A DNA stretch of 52,529 nt from Ligilactobacillus salivarius DSM 20555 = ATCC 11741 (GCF_001435955.1 NZ_AYYT01000013.1:1-52529); one strand, 5' to 3'. Numbered from the stretch's first letter, positions 8,453-15,805 are shown. Notes: a model not told the origin generated them from the sequence alone. Translations and numbers: made by a program.

Positions 8453-8731
8453 ATGAATAATGAAGAAAAGAAACGTTATAAAATTGTTAAAGCAATAATT
8501 GAAGAAATAGAACAAAGTGGAATTGGTGTAGAATATCTTTCGGTTAAAATACCTAATGTAGAAGGGCCGATAATAATGTTTGGTAAAGATGAACACGACC
8601 CATATATAACACTTGGAAAGTTAATGAAGGTAATATGCAAAATAAGTATAAGTTTAGGTTTAGACATGAGTGAGGTATTTAAAATATTAGCGGATATCTA
8701 CAATGAAGAATATAGAAAAAAGAAAAGGTAA
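8453..8731 (+). CDS. Small soluble hypothetical protein
   Basis: A 92-residue charged protein following the small membrane protein in the same run, with GAGGTAAATTAG before ATG. It is predicted to be helical (RYKIVKAIIEEIEQSGIGVEYLSVKIPN, ISLGLDMSEVFKILADIYNEEYRKKKR). It carries no membrane segment and no recognised motif. Confidence 0.6.
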   Translation: MNNEEKKRYKIVKAIIEEIEQSGIGVEYLSVKIPNVEGPIIMFGKDEHDPYITLGKLMKVICKISISLGLDMSEVFKILADIYNEEYRKKKR

Positions 8732-8742
8732 AAGTTATTAAT

Positions 8743-8838
8743 ATGTTAGAAATATTAAAAATAACTGTCGAAATAGTAGTGAGTCTAATATTGTTAGTTG
8801 AAGTTAGAGTTATTTTAAGAATCGCAGTAATGAATTAA
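8743..8838 (+). CDS. Possible 31-residue membrane peptide
   Basis: ATG at 8743 opens a 31-codon frame, MLEILKITVEIVVSLILLVE then RVILRIAVMN, a single amphiphilic or membrane helix. The ribosome site is weak (AAGG 14 bases upstream). It lies between two better genes in the same direction. It could be real or chance. Confidence 0.35.
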   Translation: MLEILKITVEIVVSLILLVEVRVILRIAVMN

Positions 8839-8874
8839 TATATTAAATTAGTTCATGAGAGTAAGGTGTAGGAA

Positions 8875-9021
8875 ATGAAAAAGGGACAAAAAATCAAATA
8901 CAAAGATAAATATTATTTTATACAAGCGGTCATTAGACGTAAGCATAAAATGTCAATTTTAGTTAAAAAGTTTGATAATACACACATTGAAATTCCAATA
9001 GAATTATTGGAAGAATGCTAG
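8875..9021 (+). CDS. Small basic protein (48 residues)
   Basis: ATG at 8875 follows AAGGTGTAGGAA. The 48-residue product (starting MKKGQKIKYKDKYYFIQAVI) has an SH3-like, beta-rich pattern and net positive charge, ending IPIELLEEC. It is the last gene before the large folded RNA. No function can be given. Confidence 0.5.
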   Translation: MKKGQKIKYKDKYYFIQAVIRRKHKMSILVKKFDNTHIEIPIELLEEC

Positions 9022-9029
9022 TTATACAT

Positions 9030-9583
9030 AGTTTTGAAGTATAACGTATGAATGATAAAAGCCTTGTATTAGTGTAATTTGAAACTATCACACGTTTTGA
9101 GGACGTGACAAGGCATAGCAAAGTTAAGCTGTTCTTTGCAAAAAAAAGCTCTATTGGCTTTTAAAAGTTACGTCAAAAAAACAGCACATATAATCTCCTT
9201 GATTAATACATTAAAGCCCTAGATCCACATGATTTGAGTAGGTTACTTGTTTTTGAAAGCAAGCTAGGGTATAGGCAAGATGTAGGATTGATTATAATTT
9301 ATATTTAGTCAAAATTCAGTCAAAAAAATAGTAATGGCTACATCTTGCTGAACTAAAGATTTTGGATAGTAATGCCATTAAGTATTACAGTCCTACTATT
9401 TTTTAAATACAGGTTGCAAGGGAAAATAAAATTTGAGAGGACGTGAAACGACCTCACTTGCATATAATATTTCCGTTGTCTATACCTTGCAACAAGCCTT
9501 GTATCCACATGATTTGAGCTGGTCTTACGTTTTGAGGACGTAGCAAGGCATAACATGAAGTCGTTAAAAAACGGCTTTTTTAT
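9030..9583 (+). ncRNA. Large structured non-coding RNA (ROOL/GOLLD-class candidate)
   Basis: About 550 bases without a credible gene but packed with helices: GCCTTG/CAAGGC (9061/9109), GCAAAG/CTTTGC (9118/9134), CCCTAG/CTAGGG (9217/9264), an 11-bp perfect GCAAGATGTAG/CTACATCTTGC (9275/9338), a 9-bp perfect GTTGCAAGG/CCTTGCAAC (9413/9485), GAGG/CCTC (9437/9452) and GCCTTG/CAAGGC (9496/9544). Three of the domains are copies of one module with a GATTTGA strand and a hairpin loop TTTGAGG. The end is an intrinsic terminator. Long ornate RNAs of about this size are known from lactobacillus plasmids and phages (ROOL, GOLLD). Class membership is inferred from size, habitat and complexity, not from a model match. 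No clear promoter was seen. Confidence 0.65.
9558..9583 (+). terminator. Terminator of the large structured RNA
   Basis: AAGTCGTT, loop, AACGGCTTTTTT. The same kind of terminator ends the cassettes that follow, and the first cassette leader begins five bases later. Confidence 0.85.
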
Positions 9584-9587
9584 TTTG

Positions 9588-9806
9588 CCTAAAACCTTGT
9601 CTTCTACGGCGAGAAGTGTTAGTTCCGACCTCCTCCAACACTAACTAAACCCGCAAGCGGGAGGACTCCATTCAACTACGTTTCATTGCAAATGCACTTG
9701 ATAGCATATCTTAATCAGCATTACAAGGCAATCTAAAGCGGCAAGCCGTCCTGTGTAATGCTACTTAAGGTATGCTACCAAAGAAAATGTAAGCTACATT
9801 TTGATG
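9588..9806 (+). repeat. Cassette leader, copy 1 (structured leader / possible single-strand promoter)
   Basis: First full copy of the ~220-base leader. Conserved parts in order: GGCGAGAAGTGTTAG, TCCGACCTCCTCC, hairpin CCCGC-AA-GCGGG (9650-9661), GGAGGACTCCATTCAACTACG, then a long nested hairpin (TAGCATATCTTAA, GCATTACA, GGC-AA-GCC, TGTAATGC, TTAAGGTATGCTA) and a last hairpin AAAATGTA-AGC-TACATTTT. The ribosome site of the next gene follows directly. Confidence 0.85.
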
Positions 9807-9818
9807 AGGTGAAATAAC

Positions 9819-10532
9819 ATGAATAATAGTGTATATGTAAACGATAAAACAAAAAAATTCTTTAATGTGATAAATAATGAAGATTATGGGTATTTTGAAA
9901 TTAACATTTTAAAAGATGAAGGTTTTCATTTTATTGATTATTTTGATAATAAGGAAAAGAAAGCTATTTTAGATGAGATACACAGTTTATCAGTAGTAAA
10001 AATGATTAAACTGTTGAAAAAACTAGAGAATAAATGGAAACTTATGAAGAACTATCGGTTTAATCTAATGGAATCTAAGCTTGAATATTTGCAAGAATAT
10101 TATGATGAACCTGGCTATGAAATGGAATTTGATCAAGAAGACTTTTTATCATGGTTAAAAGAAGATTATCTACCAGACTGGTTTAATAGTATAGACTATG
10201 ATGATTTAGACATAATTCTTAGTTTTTTAAAAGAAAATACAGATAACTTTTATTATGAATTTCTAAGAGGATATGCTCAAGGTGATTATTGTTATGTTTG
10301 GAGTAATAATATTAACAATCAATGGAATCCTGACAGAGAATACATGGAGGATATTGCTTACAGTTCCTGGGTTAGTATTTGCGAAAGTAATGAAGAAGGA
10401 GAAATTGGGGAGGTGATAGAAGATGTACCAGGTTATTACTTAGCTTATGGTAGAGAAGATATTTATTTGAGTAAATACATGCAGAAAAAGTATGGTGCAA
10501 GACTAGCTAAAGAAAATATTTTGTATTATTAG
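9819..10532 (+). CDS. Acidic protein of unknown function, cassette 1
   Basis: A 237-residue, strongly acidic protein with ATG behind GAGGTGAAATAAC, 12 bases after the leader hairpins. It is rich in D, E, Y and W (DYLPDWFNSIDYDDLDIIL, YEFLRGYAQGDYCYVW). The GYxQGD segment recurs in plasmid and phage proteins of unknown role. There is no signal or membrane segment. Its acidity and position in a presumed leading region fit an anti-restriction or DNA-mimic role, but no known family such as ArdA is recognisable. It heads a four-gene cassette. Confidence 0.7.
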   Translation: MNNSVYVNDKTKKFFNVINNEDYGYFEINILKDEGFHFIDYFDNKEKKAILDEIHSLSVVKMIKLLKKLENKWKLMKNYRFNLMESKLEYLQEYYDEPGYEMEFDQEDFLSWLKEDYLPDWFNSIDYDDLDIILSFLKENTDNFYYEFLRGYAQGDYCYVWSNNINNQWNPDREYMEDIAYSSWVSICESNEEGEIGEVIEDVPGYYLAYGREDIYLSKYMQKKYGARLAKENILYY

Positions 10533-10557
10533 GATTTTTAATGGGGAGAGTTGATAA

Positions 10558-10824
10558 ATGAGTGAAACGATCGAATTAAATAATATTGCTCCTGAACAAA
10601 TTGAAAAATTAATAGATAGATATGAGAACAAATATTCATTTGATACTAATTGTTTTGTAGATTTTATTTATTATGGAGTAGATGAAAATATATTGGGTAG
10701 AAATCCTAAAAAATATACCATCATATTAAATGAAGAAGATAGTTATAAAATCATTTTGACCAATGATAGTGATGTTTGTAATGAATGGTACGATAAACAC
10801 TTTAAAGAATATATGGATAGGTAA
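10558..10824 (+). CDS. Small acidic protein, cassette 1
   Basis: An 88-residue acidic protein (starting MSETIELNNIAPEQIEKLID) behind GGGGAGAGTTGATAA. It appears to be an alpha/beta domain without motifs. It is probably translated from the same message as the preceding acidic gene. Confidence 0.6.
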   Translation: MSETIELNNIAPEQIEKLIDRYENKYSFDTNCFVDFIYYGVDENILGRNPKKYTIILNEEDSYKIILTNDSDVCNEWYDKHFKEYMDR

Positions 10825-10887
10825 TAATAATGAAATATGCTGTGATAATTCTTGTTAAAAATAGTAGTGAAAATATTATTATTTTAT

Positions 10888-10910
10888 TTGTACGCCAAAA
10901 GTTGTACAAT
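10888..10910 (+). promoter_or_regulatory. Promoter/operator of the RelB-type antitoxin gene
   Basis: TTGTAC occurs twice, at 10888 and 10902, and the second copy overlaps a -10-like TACAAT (10905-10910). Repeats over a promoter just ahead of an antitoxin gene are typical of autorepressed toxin-antitoxin operons. No good -35 is seen. Confidence 0.5.
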
Positions 10911-10928
10911 AGTAGAGAGGTGAGTGAT

Positions 10929-11192
10929 ATGGAAAATGGTAGAATTAATACTAGAATTAATAGTGATATTAAAATAAAAGCTGAAAAATATTTAGCTGAA
11001 CATGGATTAACTTTATCTGAATTTGTAAGAATAGCAGTTACAACTGTTGCTAATAATGGTTTACCTAATAATTGGGGGATTCCTTCACCTGAAATCAATC
11101 AATCTATTTTAGAAATGGTAGATGATTTAAATGATCCTAAGCTGAAACGAGCAAATAGTTTATCTGAATTGGAGAGCTTATTAAATGAGTGA
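10929..11192 (+). CDS. RelB/DinJ-family antitoxin
   Basis: An 87-residue protein starting at ATG 10929 behind AGAGAGGTGAGTG. The N-terminus is a ribbon-helix-helix: NGRINTRINSDIKIKAEKYL, then HGLTLSEFVRIAVTTVANNG, the classic RelB/DinJ pattern of beta strand plus two helices. Residues about 55-87 would wrap and neutralise a YafQ-type mRNA interferase. The gene overlaps the toxin gene by eight bases. An upstream in-frame extension from 10830 exists but lacks a ribosome site and would bury the repressor strand, so it is rejected. Confidence 0.85.
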   Translation: MENGRINTRINSDIKIKAEKYLAEHGLTLSEFVRIAVTTVANNGLPNNWGIPSPEINQSILEMVDDLNDPKLKRANSLSELESLLNE

Positions 11193-11549
11193 GGTTATTC
11201 CTACATCTAGTTTTAAAAAGCAGTTTAAAAAAGTTAAGAACAATCCTAGATGGAAAAAATATTTAATGGTAGTTTACCATTTAGTAATAAAAGTTCTTGG
11301 GATTATGTGATTAGTTCTTTTTTAAATGATACAGAATTGCCAGAGTATTTTTATGAGCATAAGATTACTTTAACAAAACAAGTAAAGAAACAAATTAAAC
11401 AGCGTTTAAAGAATAAAAACATTGAAGTTGCAGGACTAGATTTACATTTTGATGGTCACAACGGAGATCATCTATTAATATACTGCAGAATTTCAGAAGA
11501 AAAGTTAGTATACTTACTAGCTATCGGTACACATAGTGAGTTATTTTAA
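11185..11549 (+). pseudogene. YafQ-family toxin gene with a one-base frameshift
   Basis: ATG 11185 overlaps the antitoxin stop. Frame one encodes MSEVIPTSSFKKQFKKVKNN then PRWKK, the usual YafQ start. It then runs into unrelated codons and a stop near 11307. Another frame, open from 11250, continues the family pattern: VISSFLNDTELPEYFYEHKI, LDLHFDGHNGDHLLIYCRIS, and a GTHSELF end. Adding one A to the run of six A at 11254 would restore a toxin of about 118 residues. The toxin is therefore probably inactive, unless the A-run is a programmed slippage site or a sequencing error. The antitoxin remains intact. Confidence 0.8.
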
Positions 11550-11576
11550 AAGTCGTTGAAGAACGGCTTTTTTATT
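11550..11576 (+). terminator. Terminator of cassette 1
   Basis: AAGTCGTTGAAGAACGGCTTTTTT, an 8-bp stem and T run directly after the toxin remnant and directly before the next leader. Confidence 0.85.
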
Positions 11577-11579
11577 TTG

Positions 11580-11799
11580 CCTAAAATTCTATCTTCAACG
11601 GCGAGAAGTGTTAGCTCCGACCTCCACCTACACTAACTAAACCCGCAAGCGGGAGGACTCCATTCAACTACGTTTTCATTGCGTATGCACCTGATAGCAT
11701 AGCTTAAGCAGCATTACAAGGCGATCTAAAGCGGCAAGCCGTCCTATGTAATGCTACTTAATCTATGCTACCAAAGAAAATGTAAGCTACATTTTGATG
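11580..11799 (+). repeat. Cassette leader, copy 2
   Basis: Full leader. Apical hairpin GGC-AA-GCC, middle stem GCATTACA/TGTAATGC, outer stem TAGCATAGCTTAA/TTAATCTATGCTA, final hairpin AAAATGTA/TACATTTT. Start of cassette 2. Confidence 0.85.
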
Positions 11800-11818
11800 A
11801 AAGGTTAGGTAAATCATT

Positions 11819-12181
11819 ATGACAACATTAAAAGAAAGACAAGAACAACATGCATTGAAATTAGTAGAAATTATTACAGGTAAGAAACATAGTATCGAGC
11901 AACTAAAAGAAAACGTAGAAATCACGAAAGAATTTATAGATGTGTTCAATTTAAAGTTGGCTGATAAATTAAGTTCCGAAGGTAATTTATATTATGCTTG
12001 TCAGACGGGCTTTCCGTTCTTCAATATTTATGTAGTTTCTAAATATGAAGAAGATTTTGAAGAAGAACTGGCAAATGCTAAAGAAGGTTATTTGTGGGCA
12101 TATGTTTATAATTACGACAACCCAGGGCTTTCAGAATTTGGAACTATTAAAGTTGATAAAGATTTAAATAGAATTTACTAG
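11819..12181 (+). CDS. Acidic cassette protein, family A (copy 1)
   Basis: A 120-residue acidic protein starting at ATG in a TAAATCATT context without a strong ribosome site, except GAAAGGTTAGG about 10 bases upstream. It is helical at the N-terminus (TTLKERQEQHALKLVEIITG) and beta-rich at the C-terminus (FFNIYVVSKYEEDFEEELA, GTIKVDKDLNRIY). A close paralogue occupies 19750-20112, followed there by the same second gene, so the pair is a mobile two-gene unit. The function is unknown. Confidence 0.7.
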   Translation: MTTLKERQEQHALKLVEIITGKKHSIEQLKENVEITKEFIDVFNLKLADKLSSEGNLYYACQTGFPFFNIYVVSKYEEDFEEELANAKEGYLWAYVYNYDNPGLSEFGTIKVDKDLNRIY

Positions 12182-12198
12182 AAAAGGAATGAGTGAAA

Positions 12199-12462
12199 AT
12201 GAGTTGGTTAGAGTTTGTAACAGTTTTAGAAAATGCAAATGTAGGTATTAATGAAGATAATATTTGTGAGTATGAAGATGAGATATTTAACCATGTTCTA
12301 GCAAATTTTGACAATACTTTTCCCAAAGGAATTCTTATTCAACAAGAATTAGTGATTAATAAAATCAAGTTAGAGATAGAGTTTCCAGTAATACAGGGGG
12401 AGTTTGATACAGAACCCGGGAATATAAAAATTTTAAGAATTAATGGTAACAGAGTAAGTTAA
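12199..12462 (+). CDS. Acidic cassette protein, family B (copy 1)
   Basis: An 87-residue acidic protein. ATG 12199 is chosen over an upstream GTG because its paralogue at 20130 starts at the matching ATG. It begins MSWLEFVTVLENANVGINED and ends with FPVIQGEFDTEPG and ILRINGN, probably a small alpha/beta domain. Always following family A suggests the two products act together. Confidence 0.65.
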   Translation: MSWLEFVTVLENANVGINEDNICEYEDEIFNHVLANFDNTFPKGILIQQELVINKIKLEIEFPVIQGEFDTEPGNIKILRINGNRVS

Positions 12463-12487
12463 TTTTAAGGAAAAGTAAGGATACGCT

Positions 12488-12580
12488 ATGAATGTAATGG
12501 ATATTTTAATTAAATTGGATATTGAAGAAATTAAATATTTGCAGAAAAACAGGGAAGAAGTAAAACAACTAAGGGAATAA
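12488..12580 (+). CDS. Possible 30-residue peptide
   Basis: ATG 12488 behind TAAGGATACGCT opens a 30-codon frame (starting MNVMDILIKLDIEEIKYLQK), a charged helix. It has a fair ribosome site and lies between two genes of the same cassette. It may be real, or the remnant of a longer gene. Confidence 0.4.
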   Translation: MNVMDILIKLDIEEIKYLQKNREEVKQLRE

Positions 12581-12637
12581 ATTATTAAAGTAATATTGAT
12601 GGTTTATTAATTCAAATTCAAGGAGAATAACGTTATA

Positions 12638-13528
12638 ATGAATAGTAAAGAGAGAAAAAGGCTAAGTGAAGAAAAATGGCGAAAGGCAACATTTAAAGAC
12701 GGTGTAATTTTTGCTTGGGTAGTAGCAGATAATGAAGATATTTGTTTGAAGTTATTACAAATAATTTTACCAGAACTAAATATTGCTAATATTGTTAAAA
12801 TTCGAAATGAAGATAGTCGAAAGAAAAATAAAATTTTTCATGGAGTTAGGTTTGACGTTTTTGCCGAAGACGAACAAGGCAGAATGTATGATATTGAAAT
12901 GCAGATTGCCAACAATCATGATTTAGGACAGAGAATGTCTTATTATCAAAGTAATTTAGTCAGTCGTTCTGTTCGCCAAGGACAATCATTTGTCAGTAAA
13001 GTTGACACTTATGTTATCTTTATTTGCGATTTTGATTTTGGAAAGCAAGGTTTACCCAAATATACAACGAATCTAGTTATTAACGAAACAGGCGAAGTAA
13101 TAGATAATAAAGAACATAATATTGTCTTAAATATCAGAGCAAAAGATTTTTCAAGTCTAGGCTATGAAGTAAATGCGTTTTTGGAATATGTAAAAAGTAA
13201 TAAAATTAGTAATCAATTAACCAAGAATATTGATGATAAAGTAAAAGAACTTAAGAAAAGCACAGAAAGGAAGAAGAGTTACATGGTTTATGAACAAGAA
13301 TTATTAACAAGAGAATATTATGCTGAACAAAAAGGCTTACAAAAAGGCTTACAAAAAGGTAGAGAAGAAGGAAAAAAAGAAGGAAGAAAAGAAAATATTA
13401 TTGATTCTATCAAAAAATTAGATAGTCAAGGATATGACAAAAAACAAATTATTGATAGTATTACAGCTGTAACAGCTTTTACAGCAGAAGAAATTAGTCA
13501 ATGTTATGATGAAATCATGGTTAAGTAA
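12638..13528 (+). CDS. Rpn-family PD-(D/E)XK nuclease / transposase-like protein
   Basis: A 296-residue protein starting at ATG behind AAGGAGAA. The N-terminal part carries the PD-(D/E)XK nuclease pattern found in Rpn and PDDEXK-type 'transposase' proteins: KATFKDGVIFAWVV, then RFDVFAEDEQGRMYDIEMQ (about 70-88, with the catalytic D and ExQ). A long variable region follows, then a charged helix with short repeats (QKGLQKGLQKGREEGKKEG, about 232-252). Such proteins promote RecA-independent recombination or act in conflict with phages and plasmids. Being inside the cassette array suggests a defence or counter-defence role, which is inference. Confidence 0.75.
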   Translation: MNSKERKRLSEEKWRKATFKDGVIFAWVVADNEDICLKLLQIILPELNIANIVKIRNEDSRKKNKIFHGVRFDVFAEDEQGRMYDIEMQIANNHDLGQRMSYYQSNLVSRSVRQGQSFVSKVDTYVIFICDFDFGKQGLPKYTTNLVINETGEVIDNKEHNIVLNIRAKDFSSLGYEVNAFLEYVKSNKISNQLTKNIDDKVKELKKSTERKKSYMVYEQELLTREYYAEQKGLQKGLQKGREEGKKEGRKENIIDSIKKLDSQGYDKKQIIDSITAVTAFTAEEISQCYDEIMVK

Positions 13529-13540
13529 ATAAATATGTGA

Positions 13541-13572
13541 GTAAAAAGTCGTTAAAAAAAACGACTTTTTAT
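13541..13572 (+). terminator. Terminator of cassette 2
   Basis: AAAAGTCGTT paired with AACGACTTTTT, followed by the next leader after about five bases. Confidence 0.85.
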
Positions 13573-13576
13573 TTTA

Positions 13577-13798
13577 CCTAAAATTTCATCTTCAACTGCG
13601 AGAAGTATTAGCTCCGACCTCCTCCTATACTAACTAAACCCGCAAGCGGGAGGACTCCATTCAACTACGTTTTCATTGCGTATGCACTTAATAGCATAGC
13701 TTAAGCAGCATTACAAGGCGATCTAAAGCGACAAAGTCGGCCTATGTAATGCTACTTAATCTATGCTACCGAAGAAAATGTAAGATATATTTTGATGA
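13577..13798 (+). repeat. Cassette leader, copy 3
   Basis: Full leader. The apical hairpin is changed to GAC-AAA-GTC, where copies 1 and 2 have GGC-AA-GCC: a compensated pair change. The outer stem matches copy 2. Confidence 0.85.
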
Positions 13799-13813
13799 AA
13801 GTAGGTAATAAAC

Positions 13814-14359
13814 ATGAGTACAAATGCAATGATTTTTAAAATGGATAATAACAAGGTAAGGGGAATTTATTGCCATTGGGACGGATATCCAGACTATGTA
13901 GGAGCCATTTTAAGAGACTCTTATCAAAAACCTAGTAAAGTTGATAGTTTAATCAATTTAGGTGAAATTTCATCTTTAGGTGATGAGATATCTGTACACC
14001 CATTTGTAAAAAAATATGGTTTTGAATATTCAATGAGTGTGGAATACAAAAGACTAAGCGAATATGAGAAACAAGCCTTAAATAGTGAGCTACAAGAACA
14101 TACACTAGCCTATCACAGAGATAGGGGAGAAGATTTAAAAATAATGGAAATGACCGTTGAAGAATTTAGTAACAAATTGAAGAATGATAATTTCCCATAT
14201 TCAGGGCCTGTATATCTTTATTTAATGAAAGCTAATAAACTTAATCAATATGAGTGGGTTTATAGTGAACTAGAGTTTTTTGATGAGCTAGATTATCAAC
14301 TTTTAGGCAATGAATTTTGCAGTAGAGGTTCGTACTGGTCTTCTTTCAAAACTTTATAA
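13814..14359 (+). CDS. YCHWDGY-motif protein, cassette 3 (first identical copy)
   Basis: A 181-residue acidic protein starting MSTNAMIFKMDNNKVRGIYC. The segment GIYCHWDGYPDYVGAIL with a following LGEIS is a motif I associate with small phage and plasmid proteins of unknown function. There is no membrane segment. The gene sits alone between a leader and a terminator. It is followed by a perfect duplicate of itself, including the next leader. The function is unknown; location suggests early expression after transfer. Confidence 0.75.
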   Translation: MSTNAMIFKMDNNKVRGIYCHWDGYPDYVGAILRDSYQKPSKVDSLINLGEISSLGDEISVHPFVKKYGFEYSMSVEYKRLSEYEKQALNSELQEHTLAYHRDRGEDLKIMEMTVEEFSNKLKNDNFPYSGPVYLYLMKANKLNQYEWVYSELEFFDELDYQLLGNEFCSRGSYWSSFKTL

Positions 14360-14380
14360 ATTTAGTTGTTAGATAGAAGT

Positions 14381-14417
14381 AAGGGAGCTGCTATATTATG
14401 GCAACTCCTTTTTATTT
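14381..14417 (+). terminator. Terminator of cassette 3
   Basis: AAGGGAGCTGC and GGCAACTCCTTTTTA form a stem with a T-rich tail. Confidence 0.75.
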
Positions 14418-14419
14418 TT

Positions 14420-14640
14420 CCTAAAATTTTATCTTCTACGGCGAGAAGTGTTAGCTCCGACCTCCTCCTATACTAACTAAACCCGCAAGCGGGAGAACTC
14501 CATTCAACTACGTTTTCATTGCGTATGCACCTGATAGCATATCTTAAGCAGCATTACAAGGCGATCCAAAGCGACAAAGTCGGCCTATGTAATACTACTT
14601 AAGATATGCTACCGAAGAAAATGTAAGATATATTTTGATG
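14420..14640 (+). repeat. Cassette leader, copy 4
   Basis: Full leader with a perfect 13-bp outer stem, TAGCATATCTTAA/TTAAGATATGCTA, and apical GAC-AAA-GTC. It is identical to copy 5 up to about 15478. Confidence 0.85.
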
Positions 14641-14656
14641 AAAGTAGGTAATAAAC

Positions 14657-15202
14657 ATGAGTACAAATGCAATGATTTTTAAAATGGATAATAACAAGGT
14701 AAGGGGAATTTATTGCCATTGGGACGGATATCCAGACTATGTAGGAGCCATTTTAAGAGACTCTTATCAAAAACCTAGTAAAGTTGATAGTTTAATCAAT
14801 TTAGGTGAAATTTCATCTTTAGGTGATGAGATATCTGTACACCCATTTGTAAAAAAATATGGTTTTGAATATTCAATGAGTGTGGAATACAAAAGACTAA
14901 GCGAATATGAGAAACAAGCCTTAAATAGTGAGCTACAAGAACATACACTAGCCTATCACAGAGATAGGGGAGAAGATTTAAAAATAATGGAAATGACCGT
15001 TGAAGAATTTAGTAACAAATTGAAGAATGATAATTTCCCATATTCAGGGCCTGTATATCTTTATTTAATGAAAGCTAATAAACTTAATCAATATGAGTGG
15101 GTTTATAGTGAACTAGAGTTTTTTGATGAGCTAGATTATCAACTTTTAGGCAATGAATTTTGCAGTAGAGGTTCGTACTGGTCTTCTTTCAAAACTTTAT
15201 AA
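14657..15202 (+). CDS. YCHWDGY-motif protein, cassette 4 (second identical copy)
   Basis: The 181-residue product is identical to that of 13814-14359, residue for residue. The ribosome region (GATGAAAGTAGGTAATAAAC) is also identical. Two perfect copies raise dosage of this acidic protein, or mark a very recent duplication. An assembly artefact is less likely because the leader before copy 1 differs from the leader before copy 2. Confidence 0.75.
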   Translation: MSTNAMIFKMDNNKVRGIYCHWDGYPDYVGAILRDSYQKPSKVDSLINLGEISSLGDEISVHPFVKKYGFEYSMSVEYKRLSEYEKQALNSELQEHTLAYHRDRGEDLKIMEMTVEEFSNKLKNDNFPYSGPVYLYLMKANKLNQYEWVYSELEFFDELDYQLLGNEFCSRGSYWSSFKTL

Positions 15203-15223
15203 ATTTAGTTGTTAGATAGAAGT

Positions 15224-15260
15224 AAGGGAGCTGCTATATTATGGCAACTCCTTTTTATTT
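15224..15260 (+). terminator. Terminator of cassette 4
   Basis: Duplicate of the terminator at 14381-14417. Confidence 0.75.
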
Positions 15261-15262
15261 TT

Positions 15263-15484
15263 CCTAAAATTTTATCTTCTACGGCGAGAAGTGTTAGCTC
15301 CGACCTCCTCCTATACTAACTAAACCCGCAAGCGGGAGAACTCCATTCAACTACGTTTTCATTGCGTATGCACCTGATAGCATATCTTAAGCAGCATTAC
15401 AAGGCGATCCAAAGCGACAAAGTCGGCCTATGTAATACTACTTAAGATATGCTACCGAAGAAAATGTAAGATATATTTTTGATG
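15263..15484 (+). repeat. Cassette leader, copy 5
   Basis: Identical to copy 4 except for one extra T in the last hairpin arm, after which the sequence diverges into the next gene. Confidence 0.85.
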
Positions 15485-15500
15485 AAAGCAGGTAATAAAT

Positions 15501-15788
15501 ATGGAACGCTTGAAATTAGGTGGTGTAGCTGGTCGCCATGAAATACCAGAAGTCGTAGGTTTTGTTTTAGATAAGGTTGAAGATCCAGGAAATATCAATA
15601 AAATAACAGCTGATGTAATTGCTAGCTTAGACAAGCAAGATTTAAGTCAGGGGCTAGATTTATACGTAACAGGTTTAACATCTGTTACTGTTGCAGTGAT
15701 TAAATACTGTTTTGACAATCATATTCCGTTAACTTGTTTCCATTTTGACGTGATTACAAAAACATATATACCGCAAGTAGTCTTATAA
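15501..15788 (+). CDS. Small Rossmann-like protein (GRHEIP / VTGLTSV motifs), cassette 5
   Basis: A 95-residue protein starting MERLKLGGVAGRHEIPEVVG. Later it has DLYVTGLTSVTVAVIKYC and FHFDVITKTYIPQ. A strand, then a Gly-Leu-Thr turn, a helix and a second strand make a half-Rossmann pattern. This loosely recalls phage and plasmid proteins with an N-terminal GRHxxP and a GLTxxxxxxxI segment, and it has some resemblance to nucleotide-sensing CARF-like folds. The resemblance is by eye only. A role in countering nucleotide-signalling defence would fit the neighbourhood but is speculation. Confidence 0.65.
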   Translation: MERLKLGGVAGRHEIPEVVGFVLDKVEDPGNINKITADVIASLDKQDLSQGLDLYVTGLTSVTVAVIKYCFDNHIPLTCFHFDVITKTYIPQVVL

Positions 15789-15805
15789 AAAGAGGTGTAA
15801 ACGAT

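Larger units (their letters stand above)
13762..15478 (+). repeat. Tandem duplication with an 843-bp period
   Basis: The sequence from 13762 recurs at 14605 and again in part at 15448, each 843 bases on. The gene and its terminator are fully duplicated, and the breakpoints fall inside the leaders. Unequal recombination between leaders explains this exactly. I saw no difference between the two gene copies. Confidence 0.85.

Noticed and set aside
9694-9746. Short frame inside the leaders (ATGCAC... about 14 codons) as a conserved leader peptide
   Set aside because: It is open in copies 1, 6 and 7 but stops after five codons in copies 2 and 3 and runs on in 4 and 5. The changes follow base pairing, not codons.
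10830-10928. N-terminal extension of the RelB-type antitoxin
   Set aside because: The extension covers the promoter-like repeats, has no ribosome site and would precede the ribbon-helix-helix strand. ATG 10929 has a good site.
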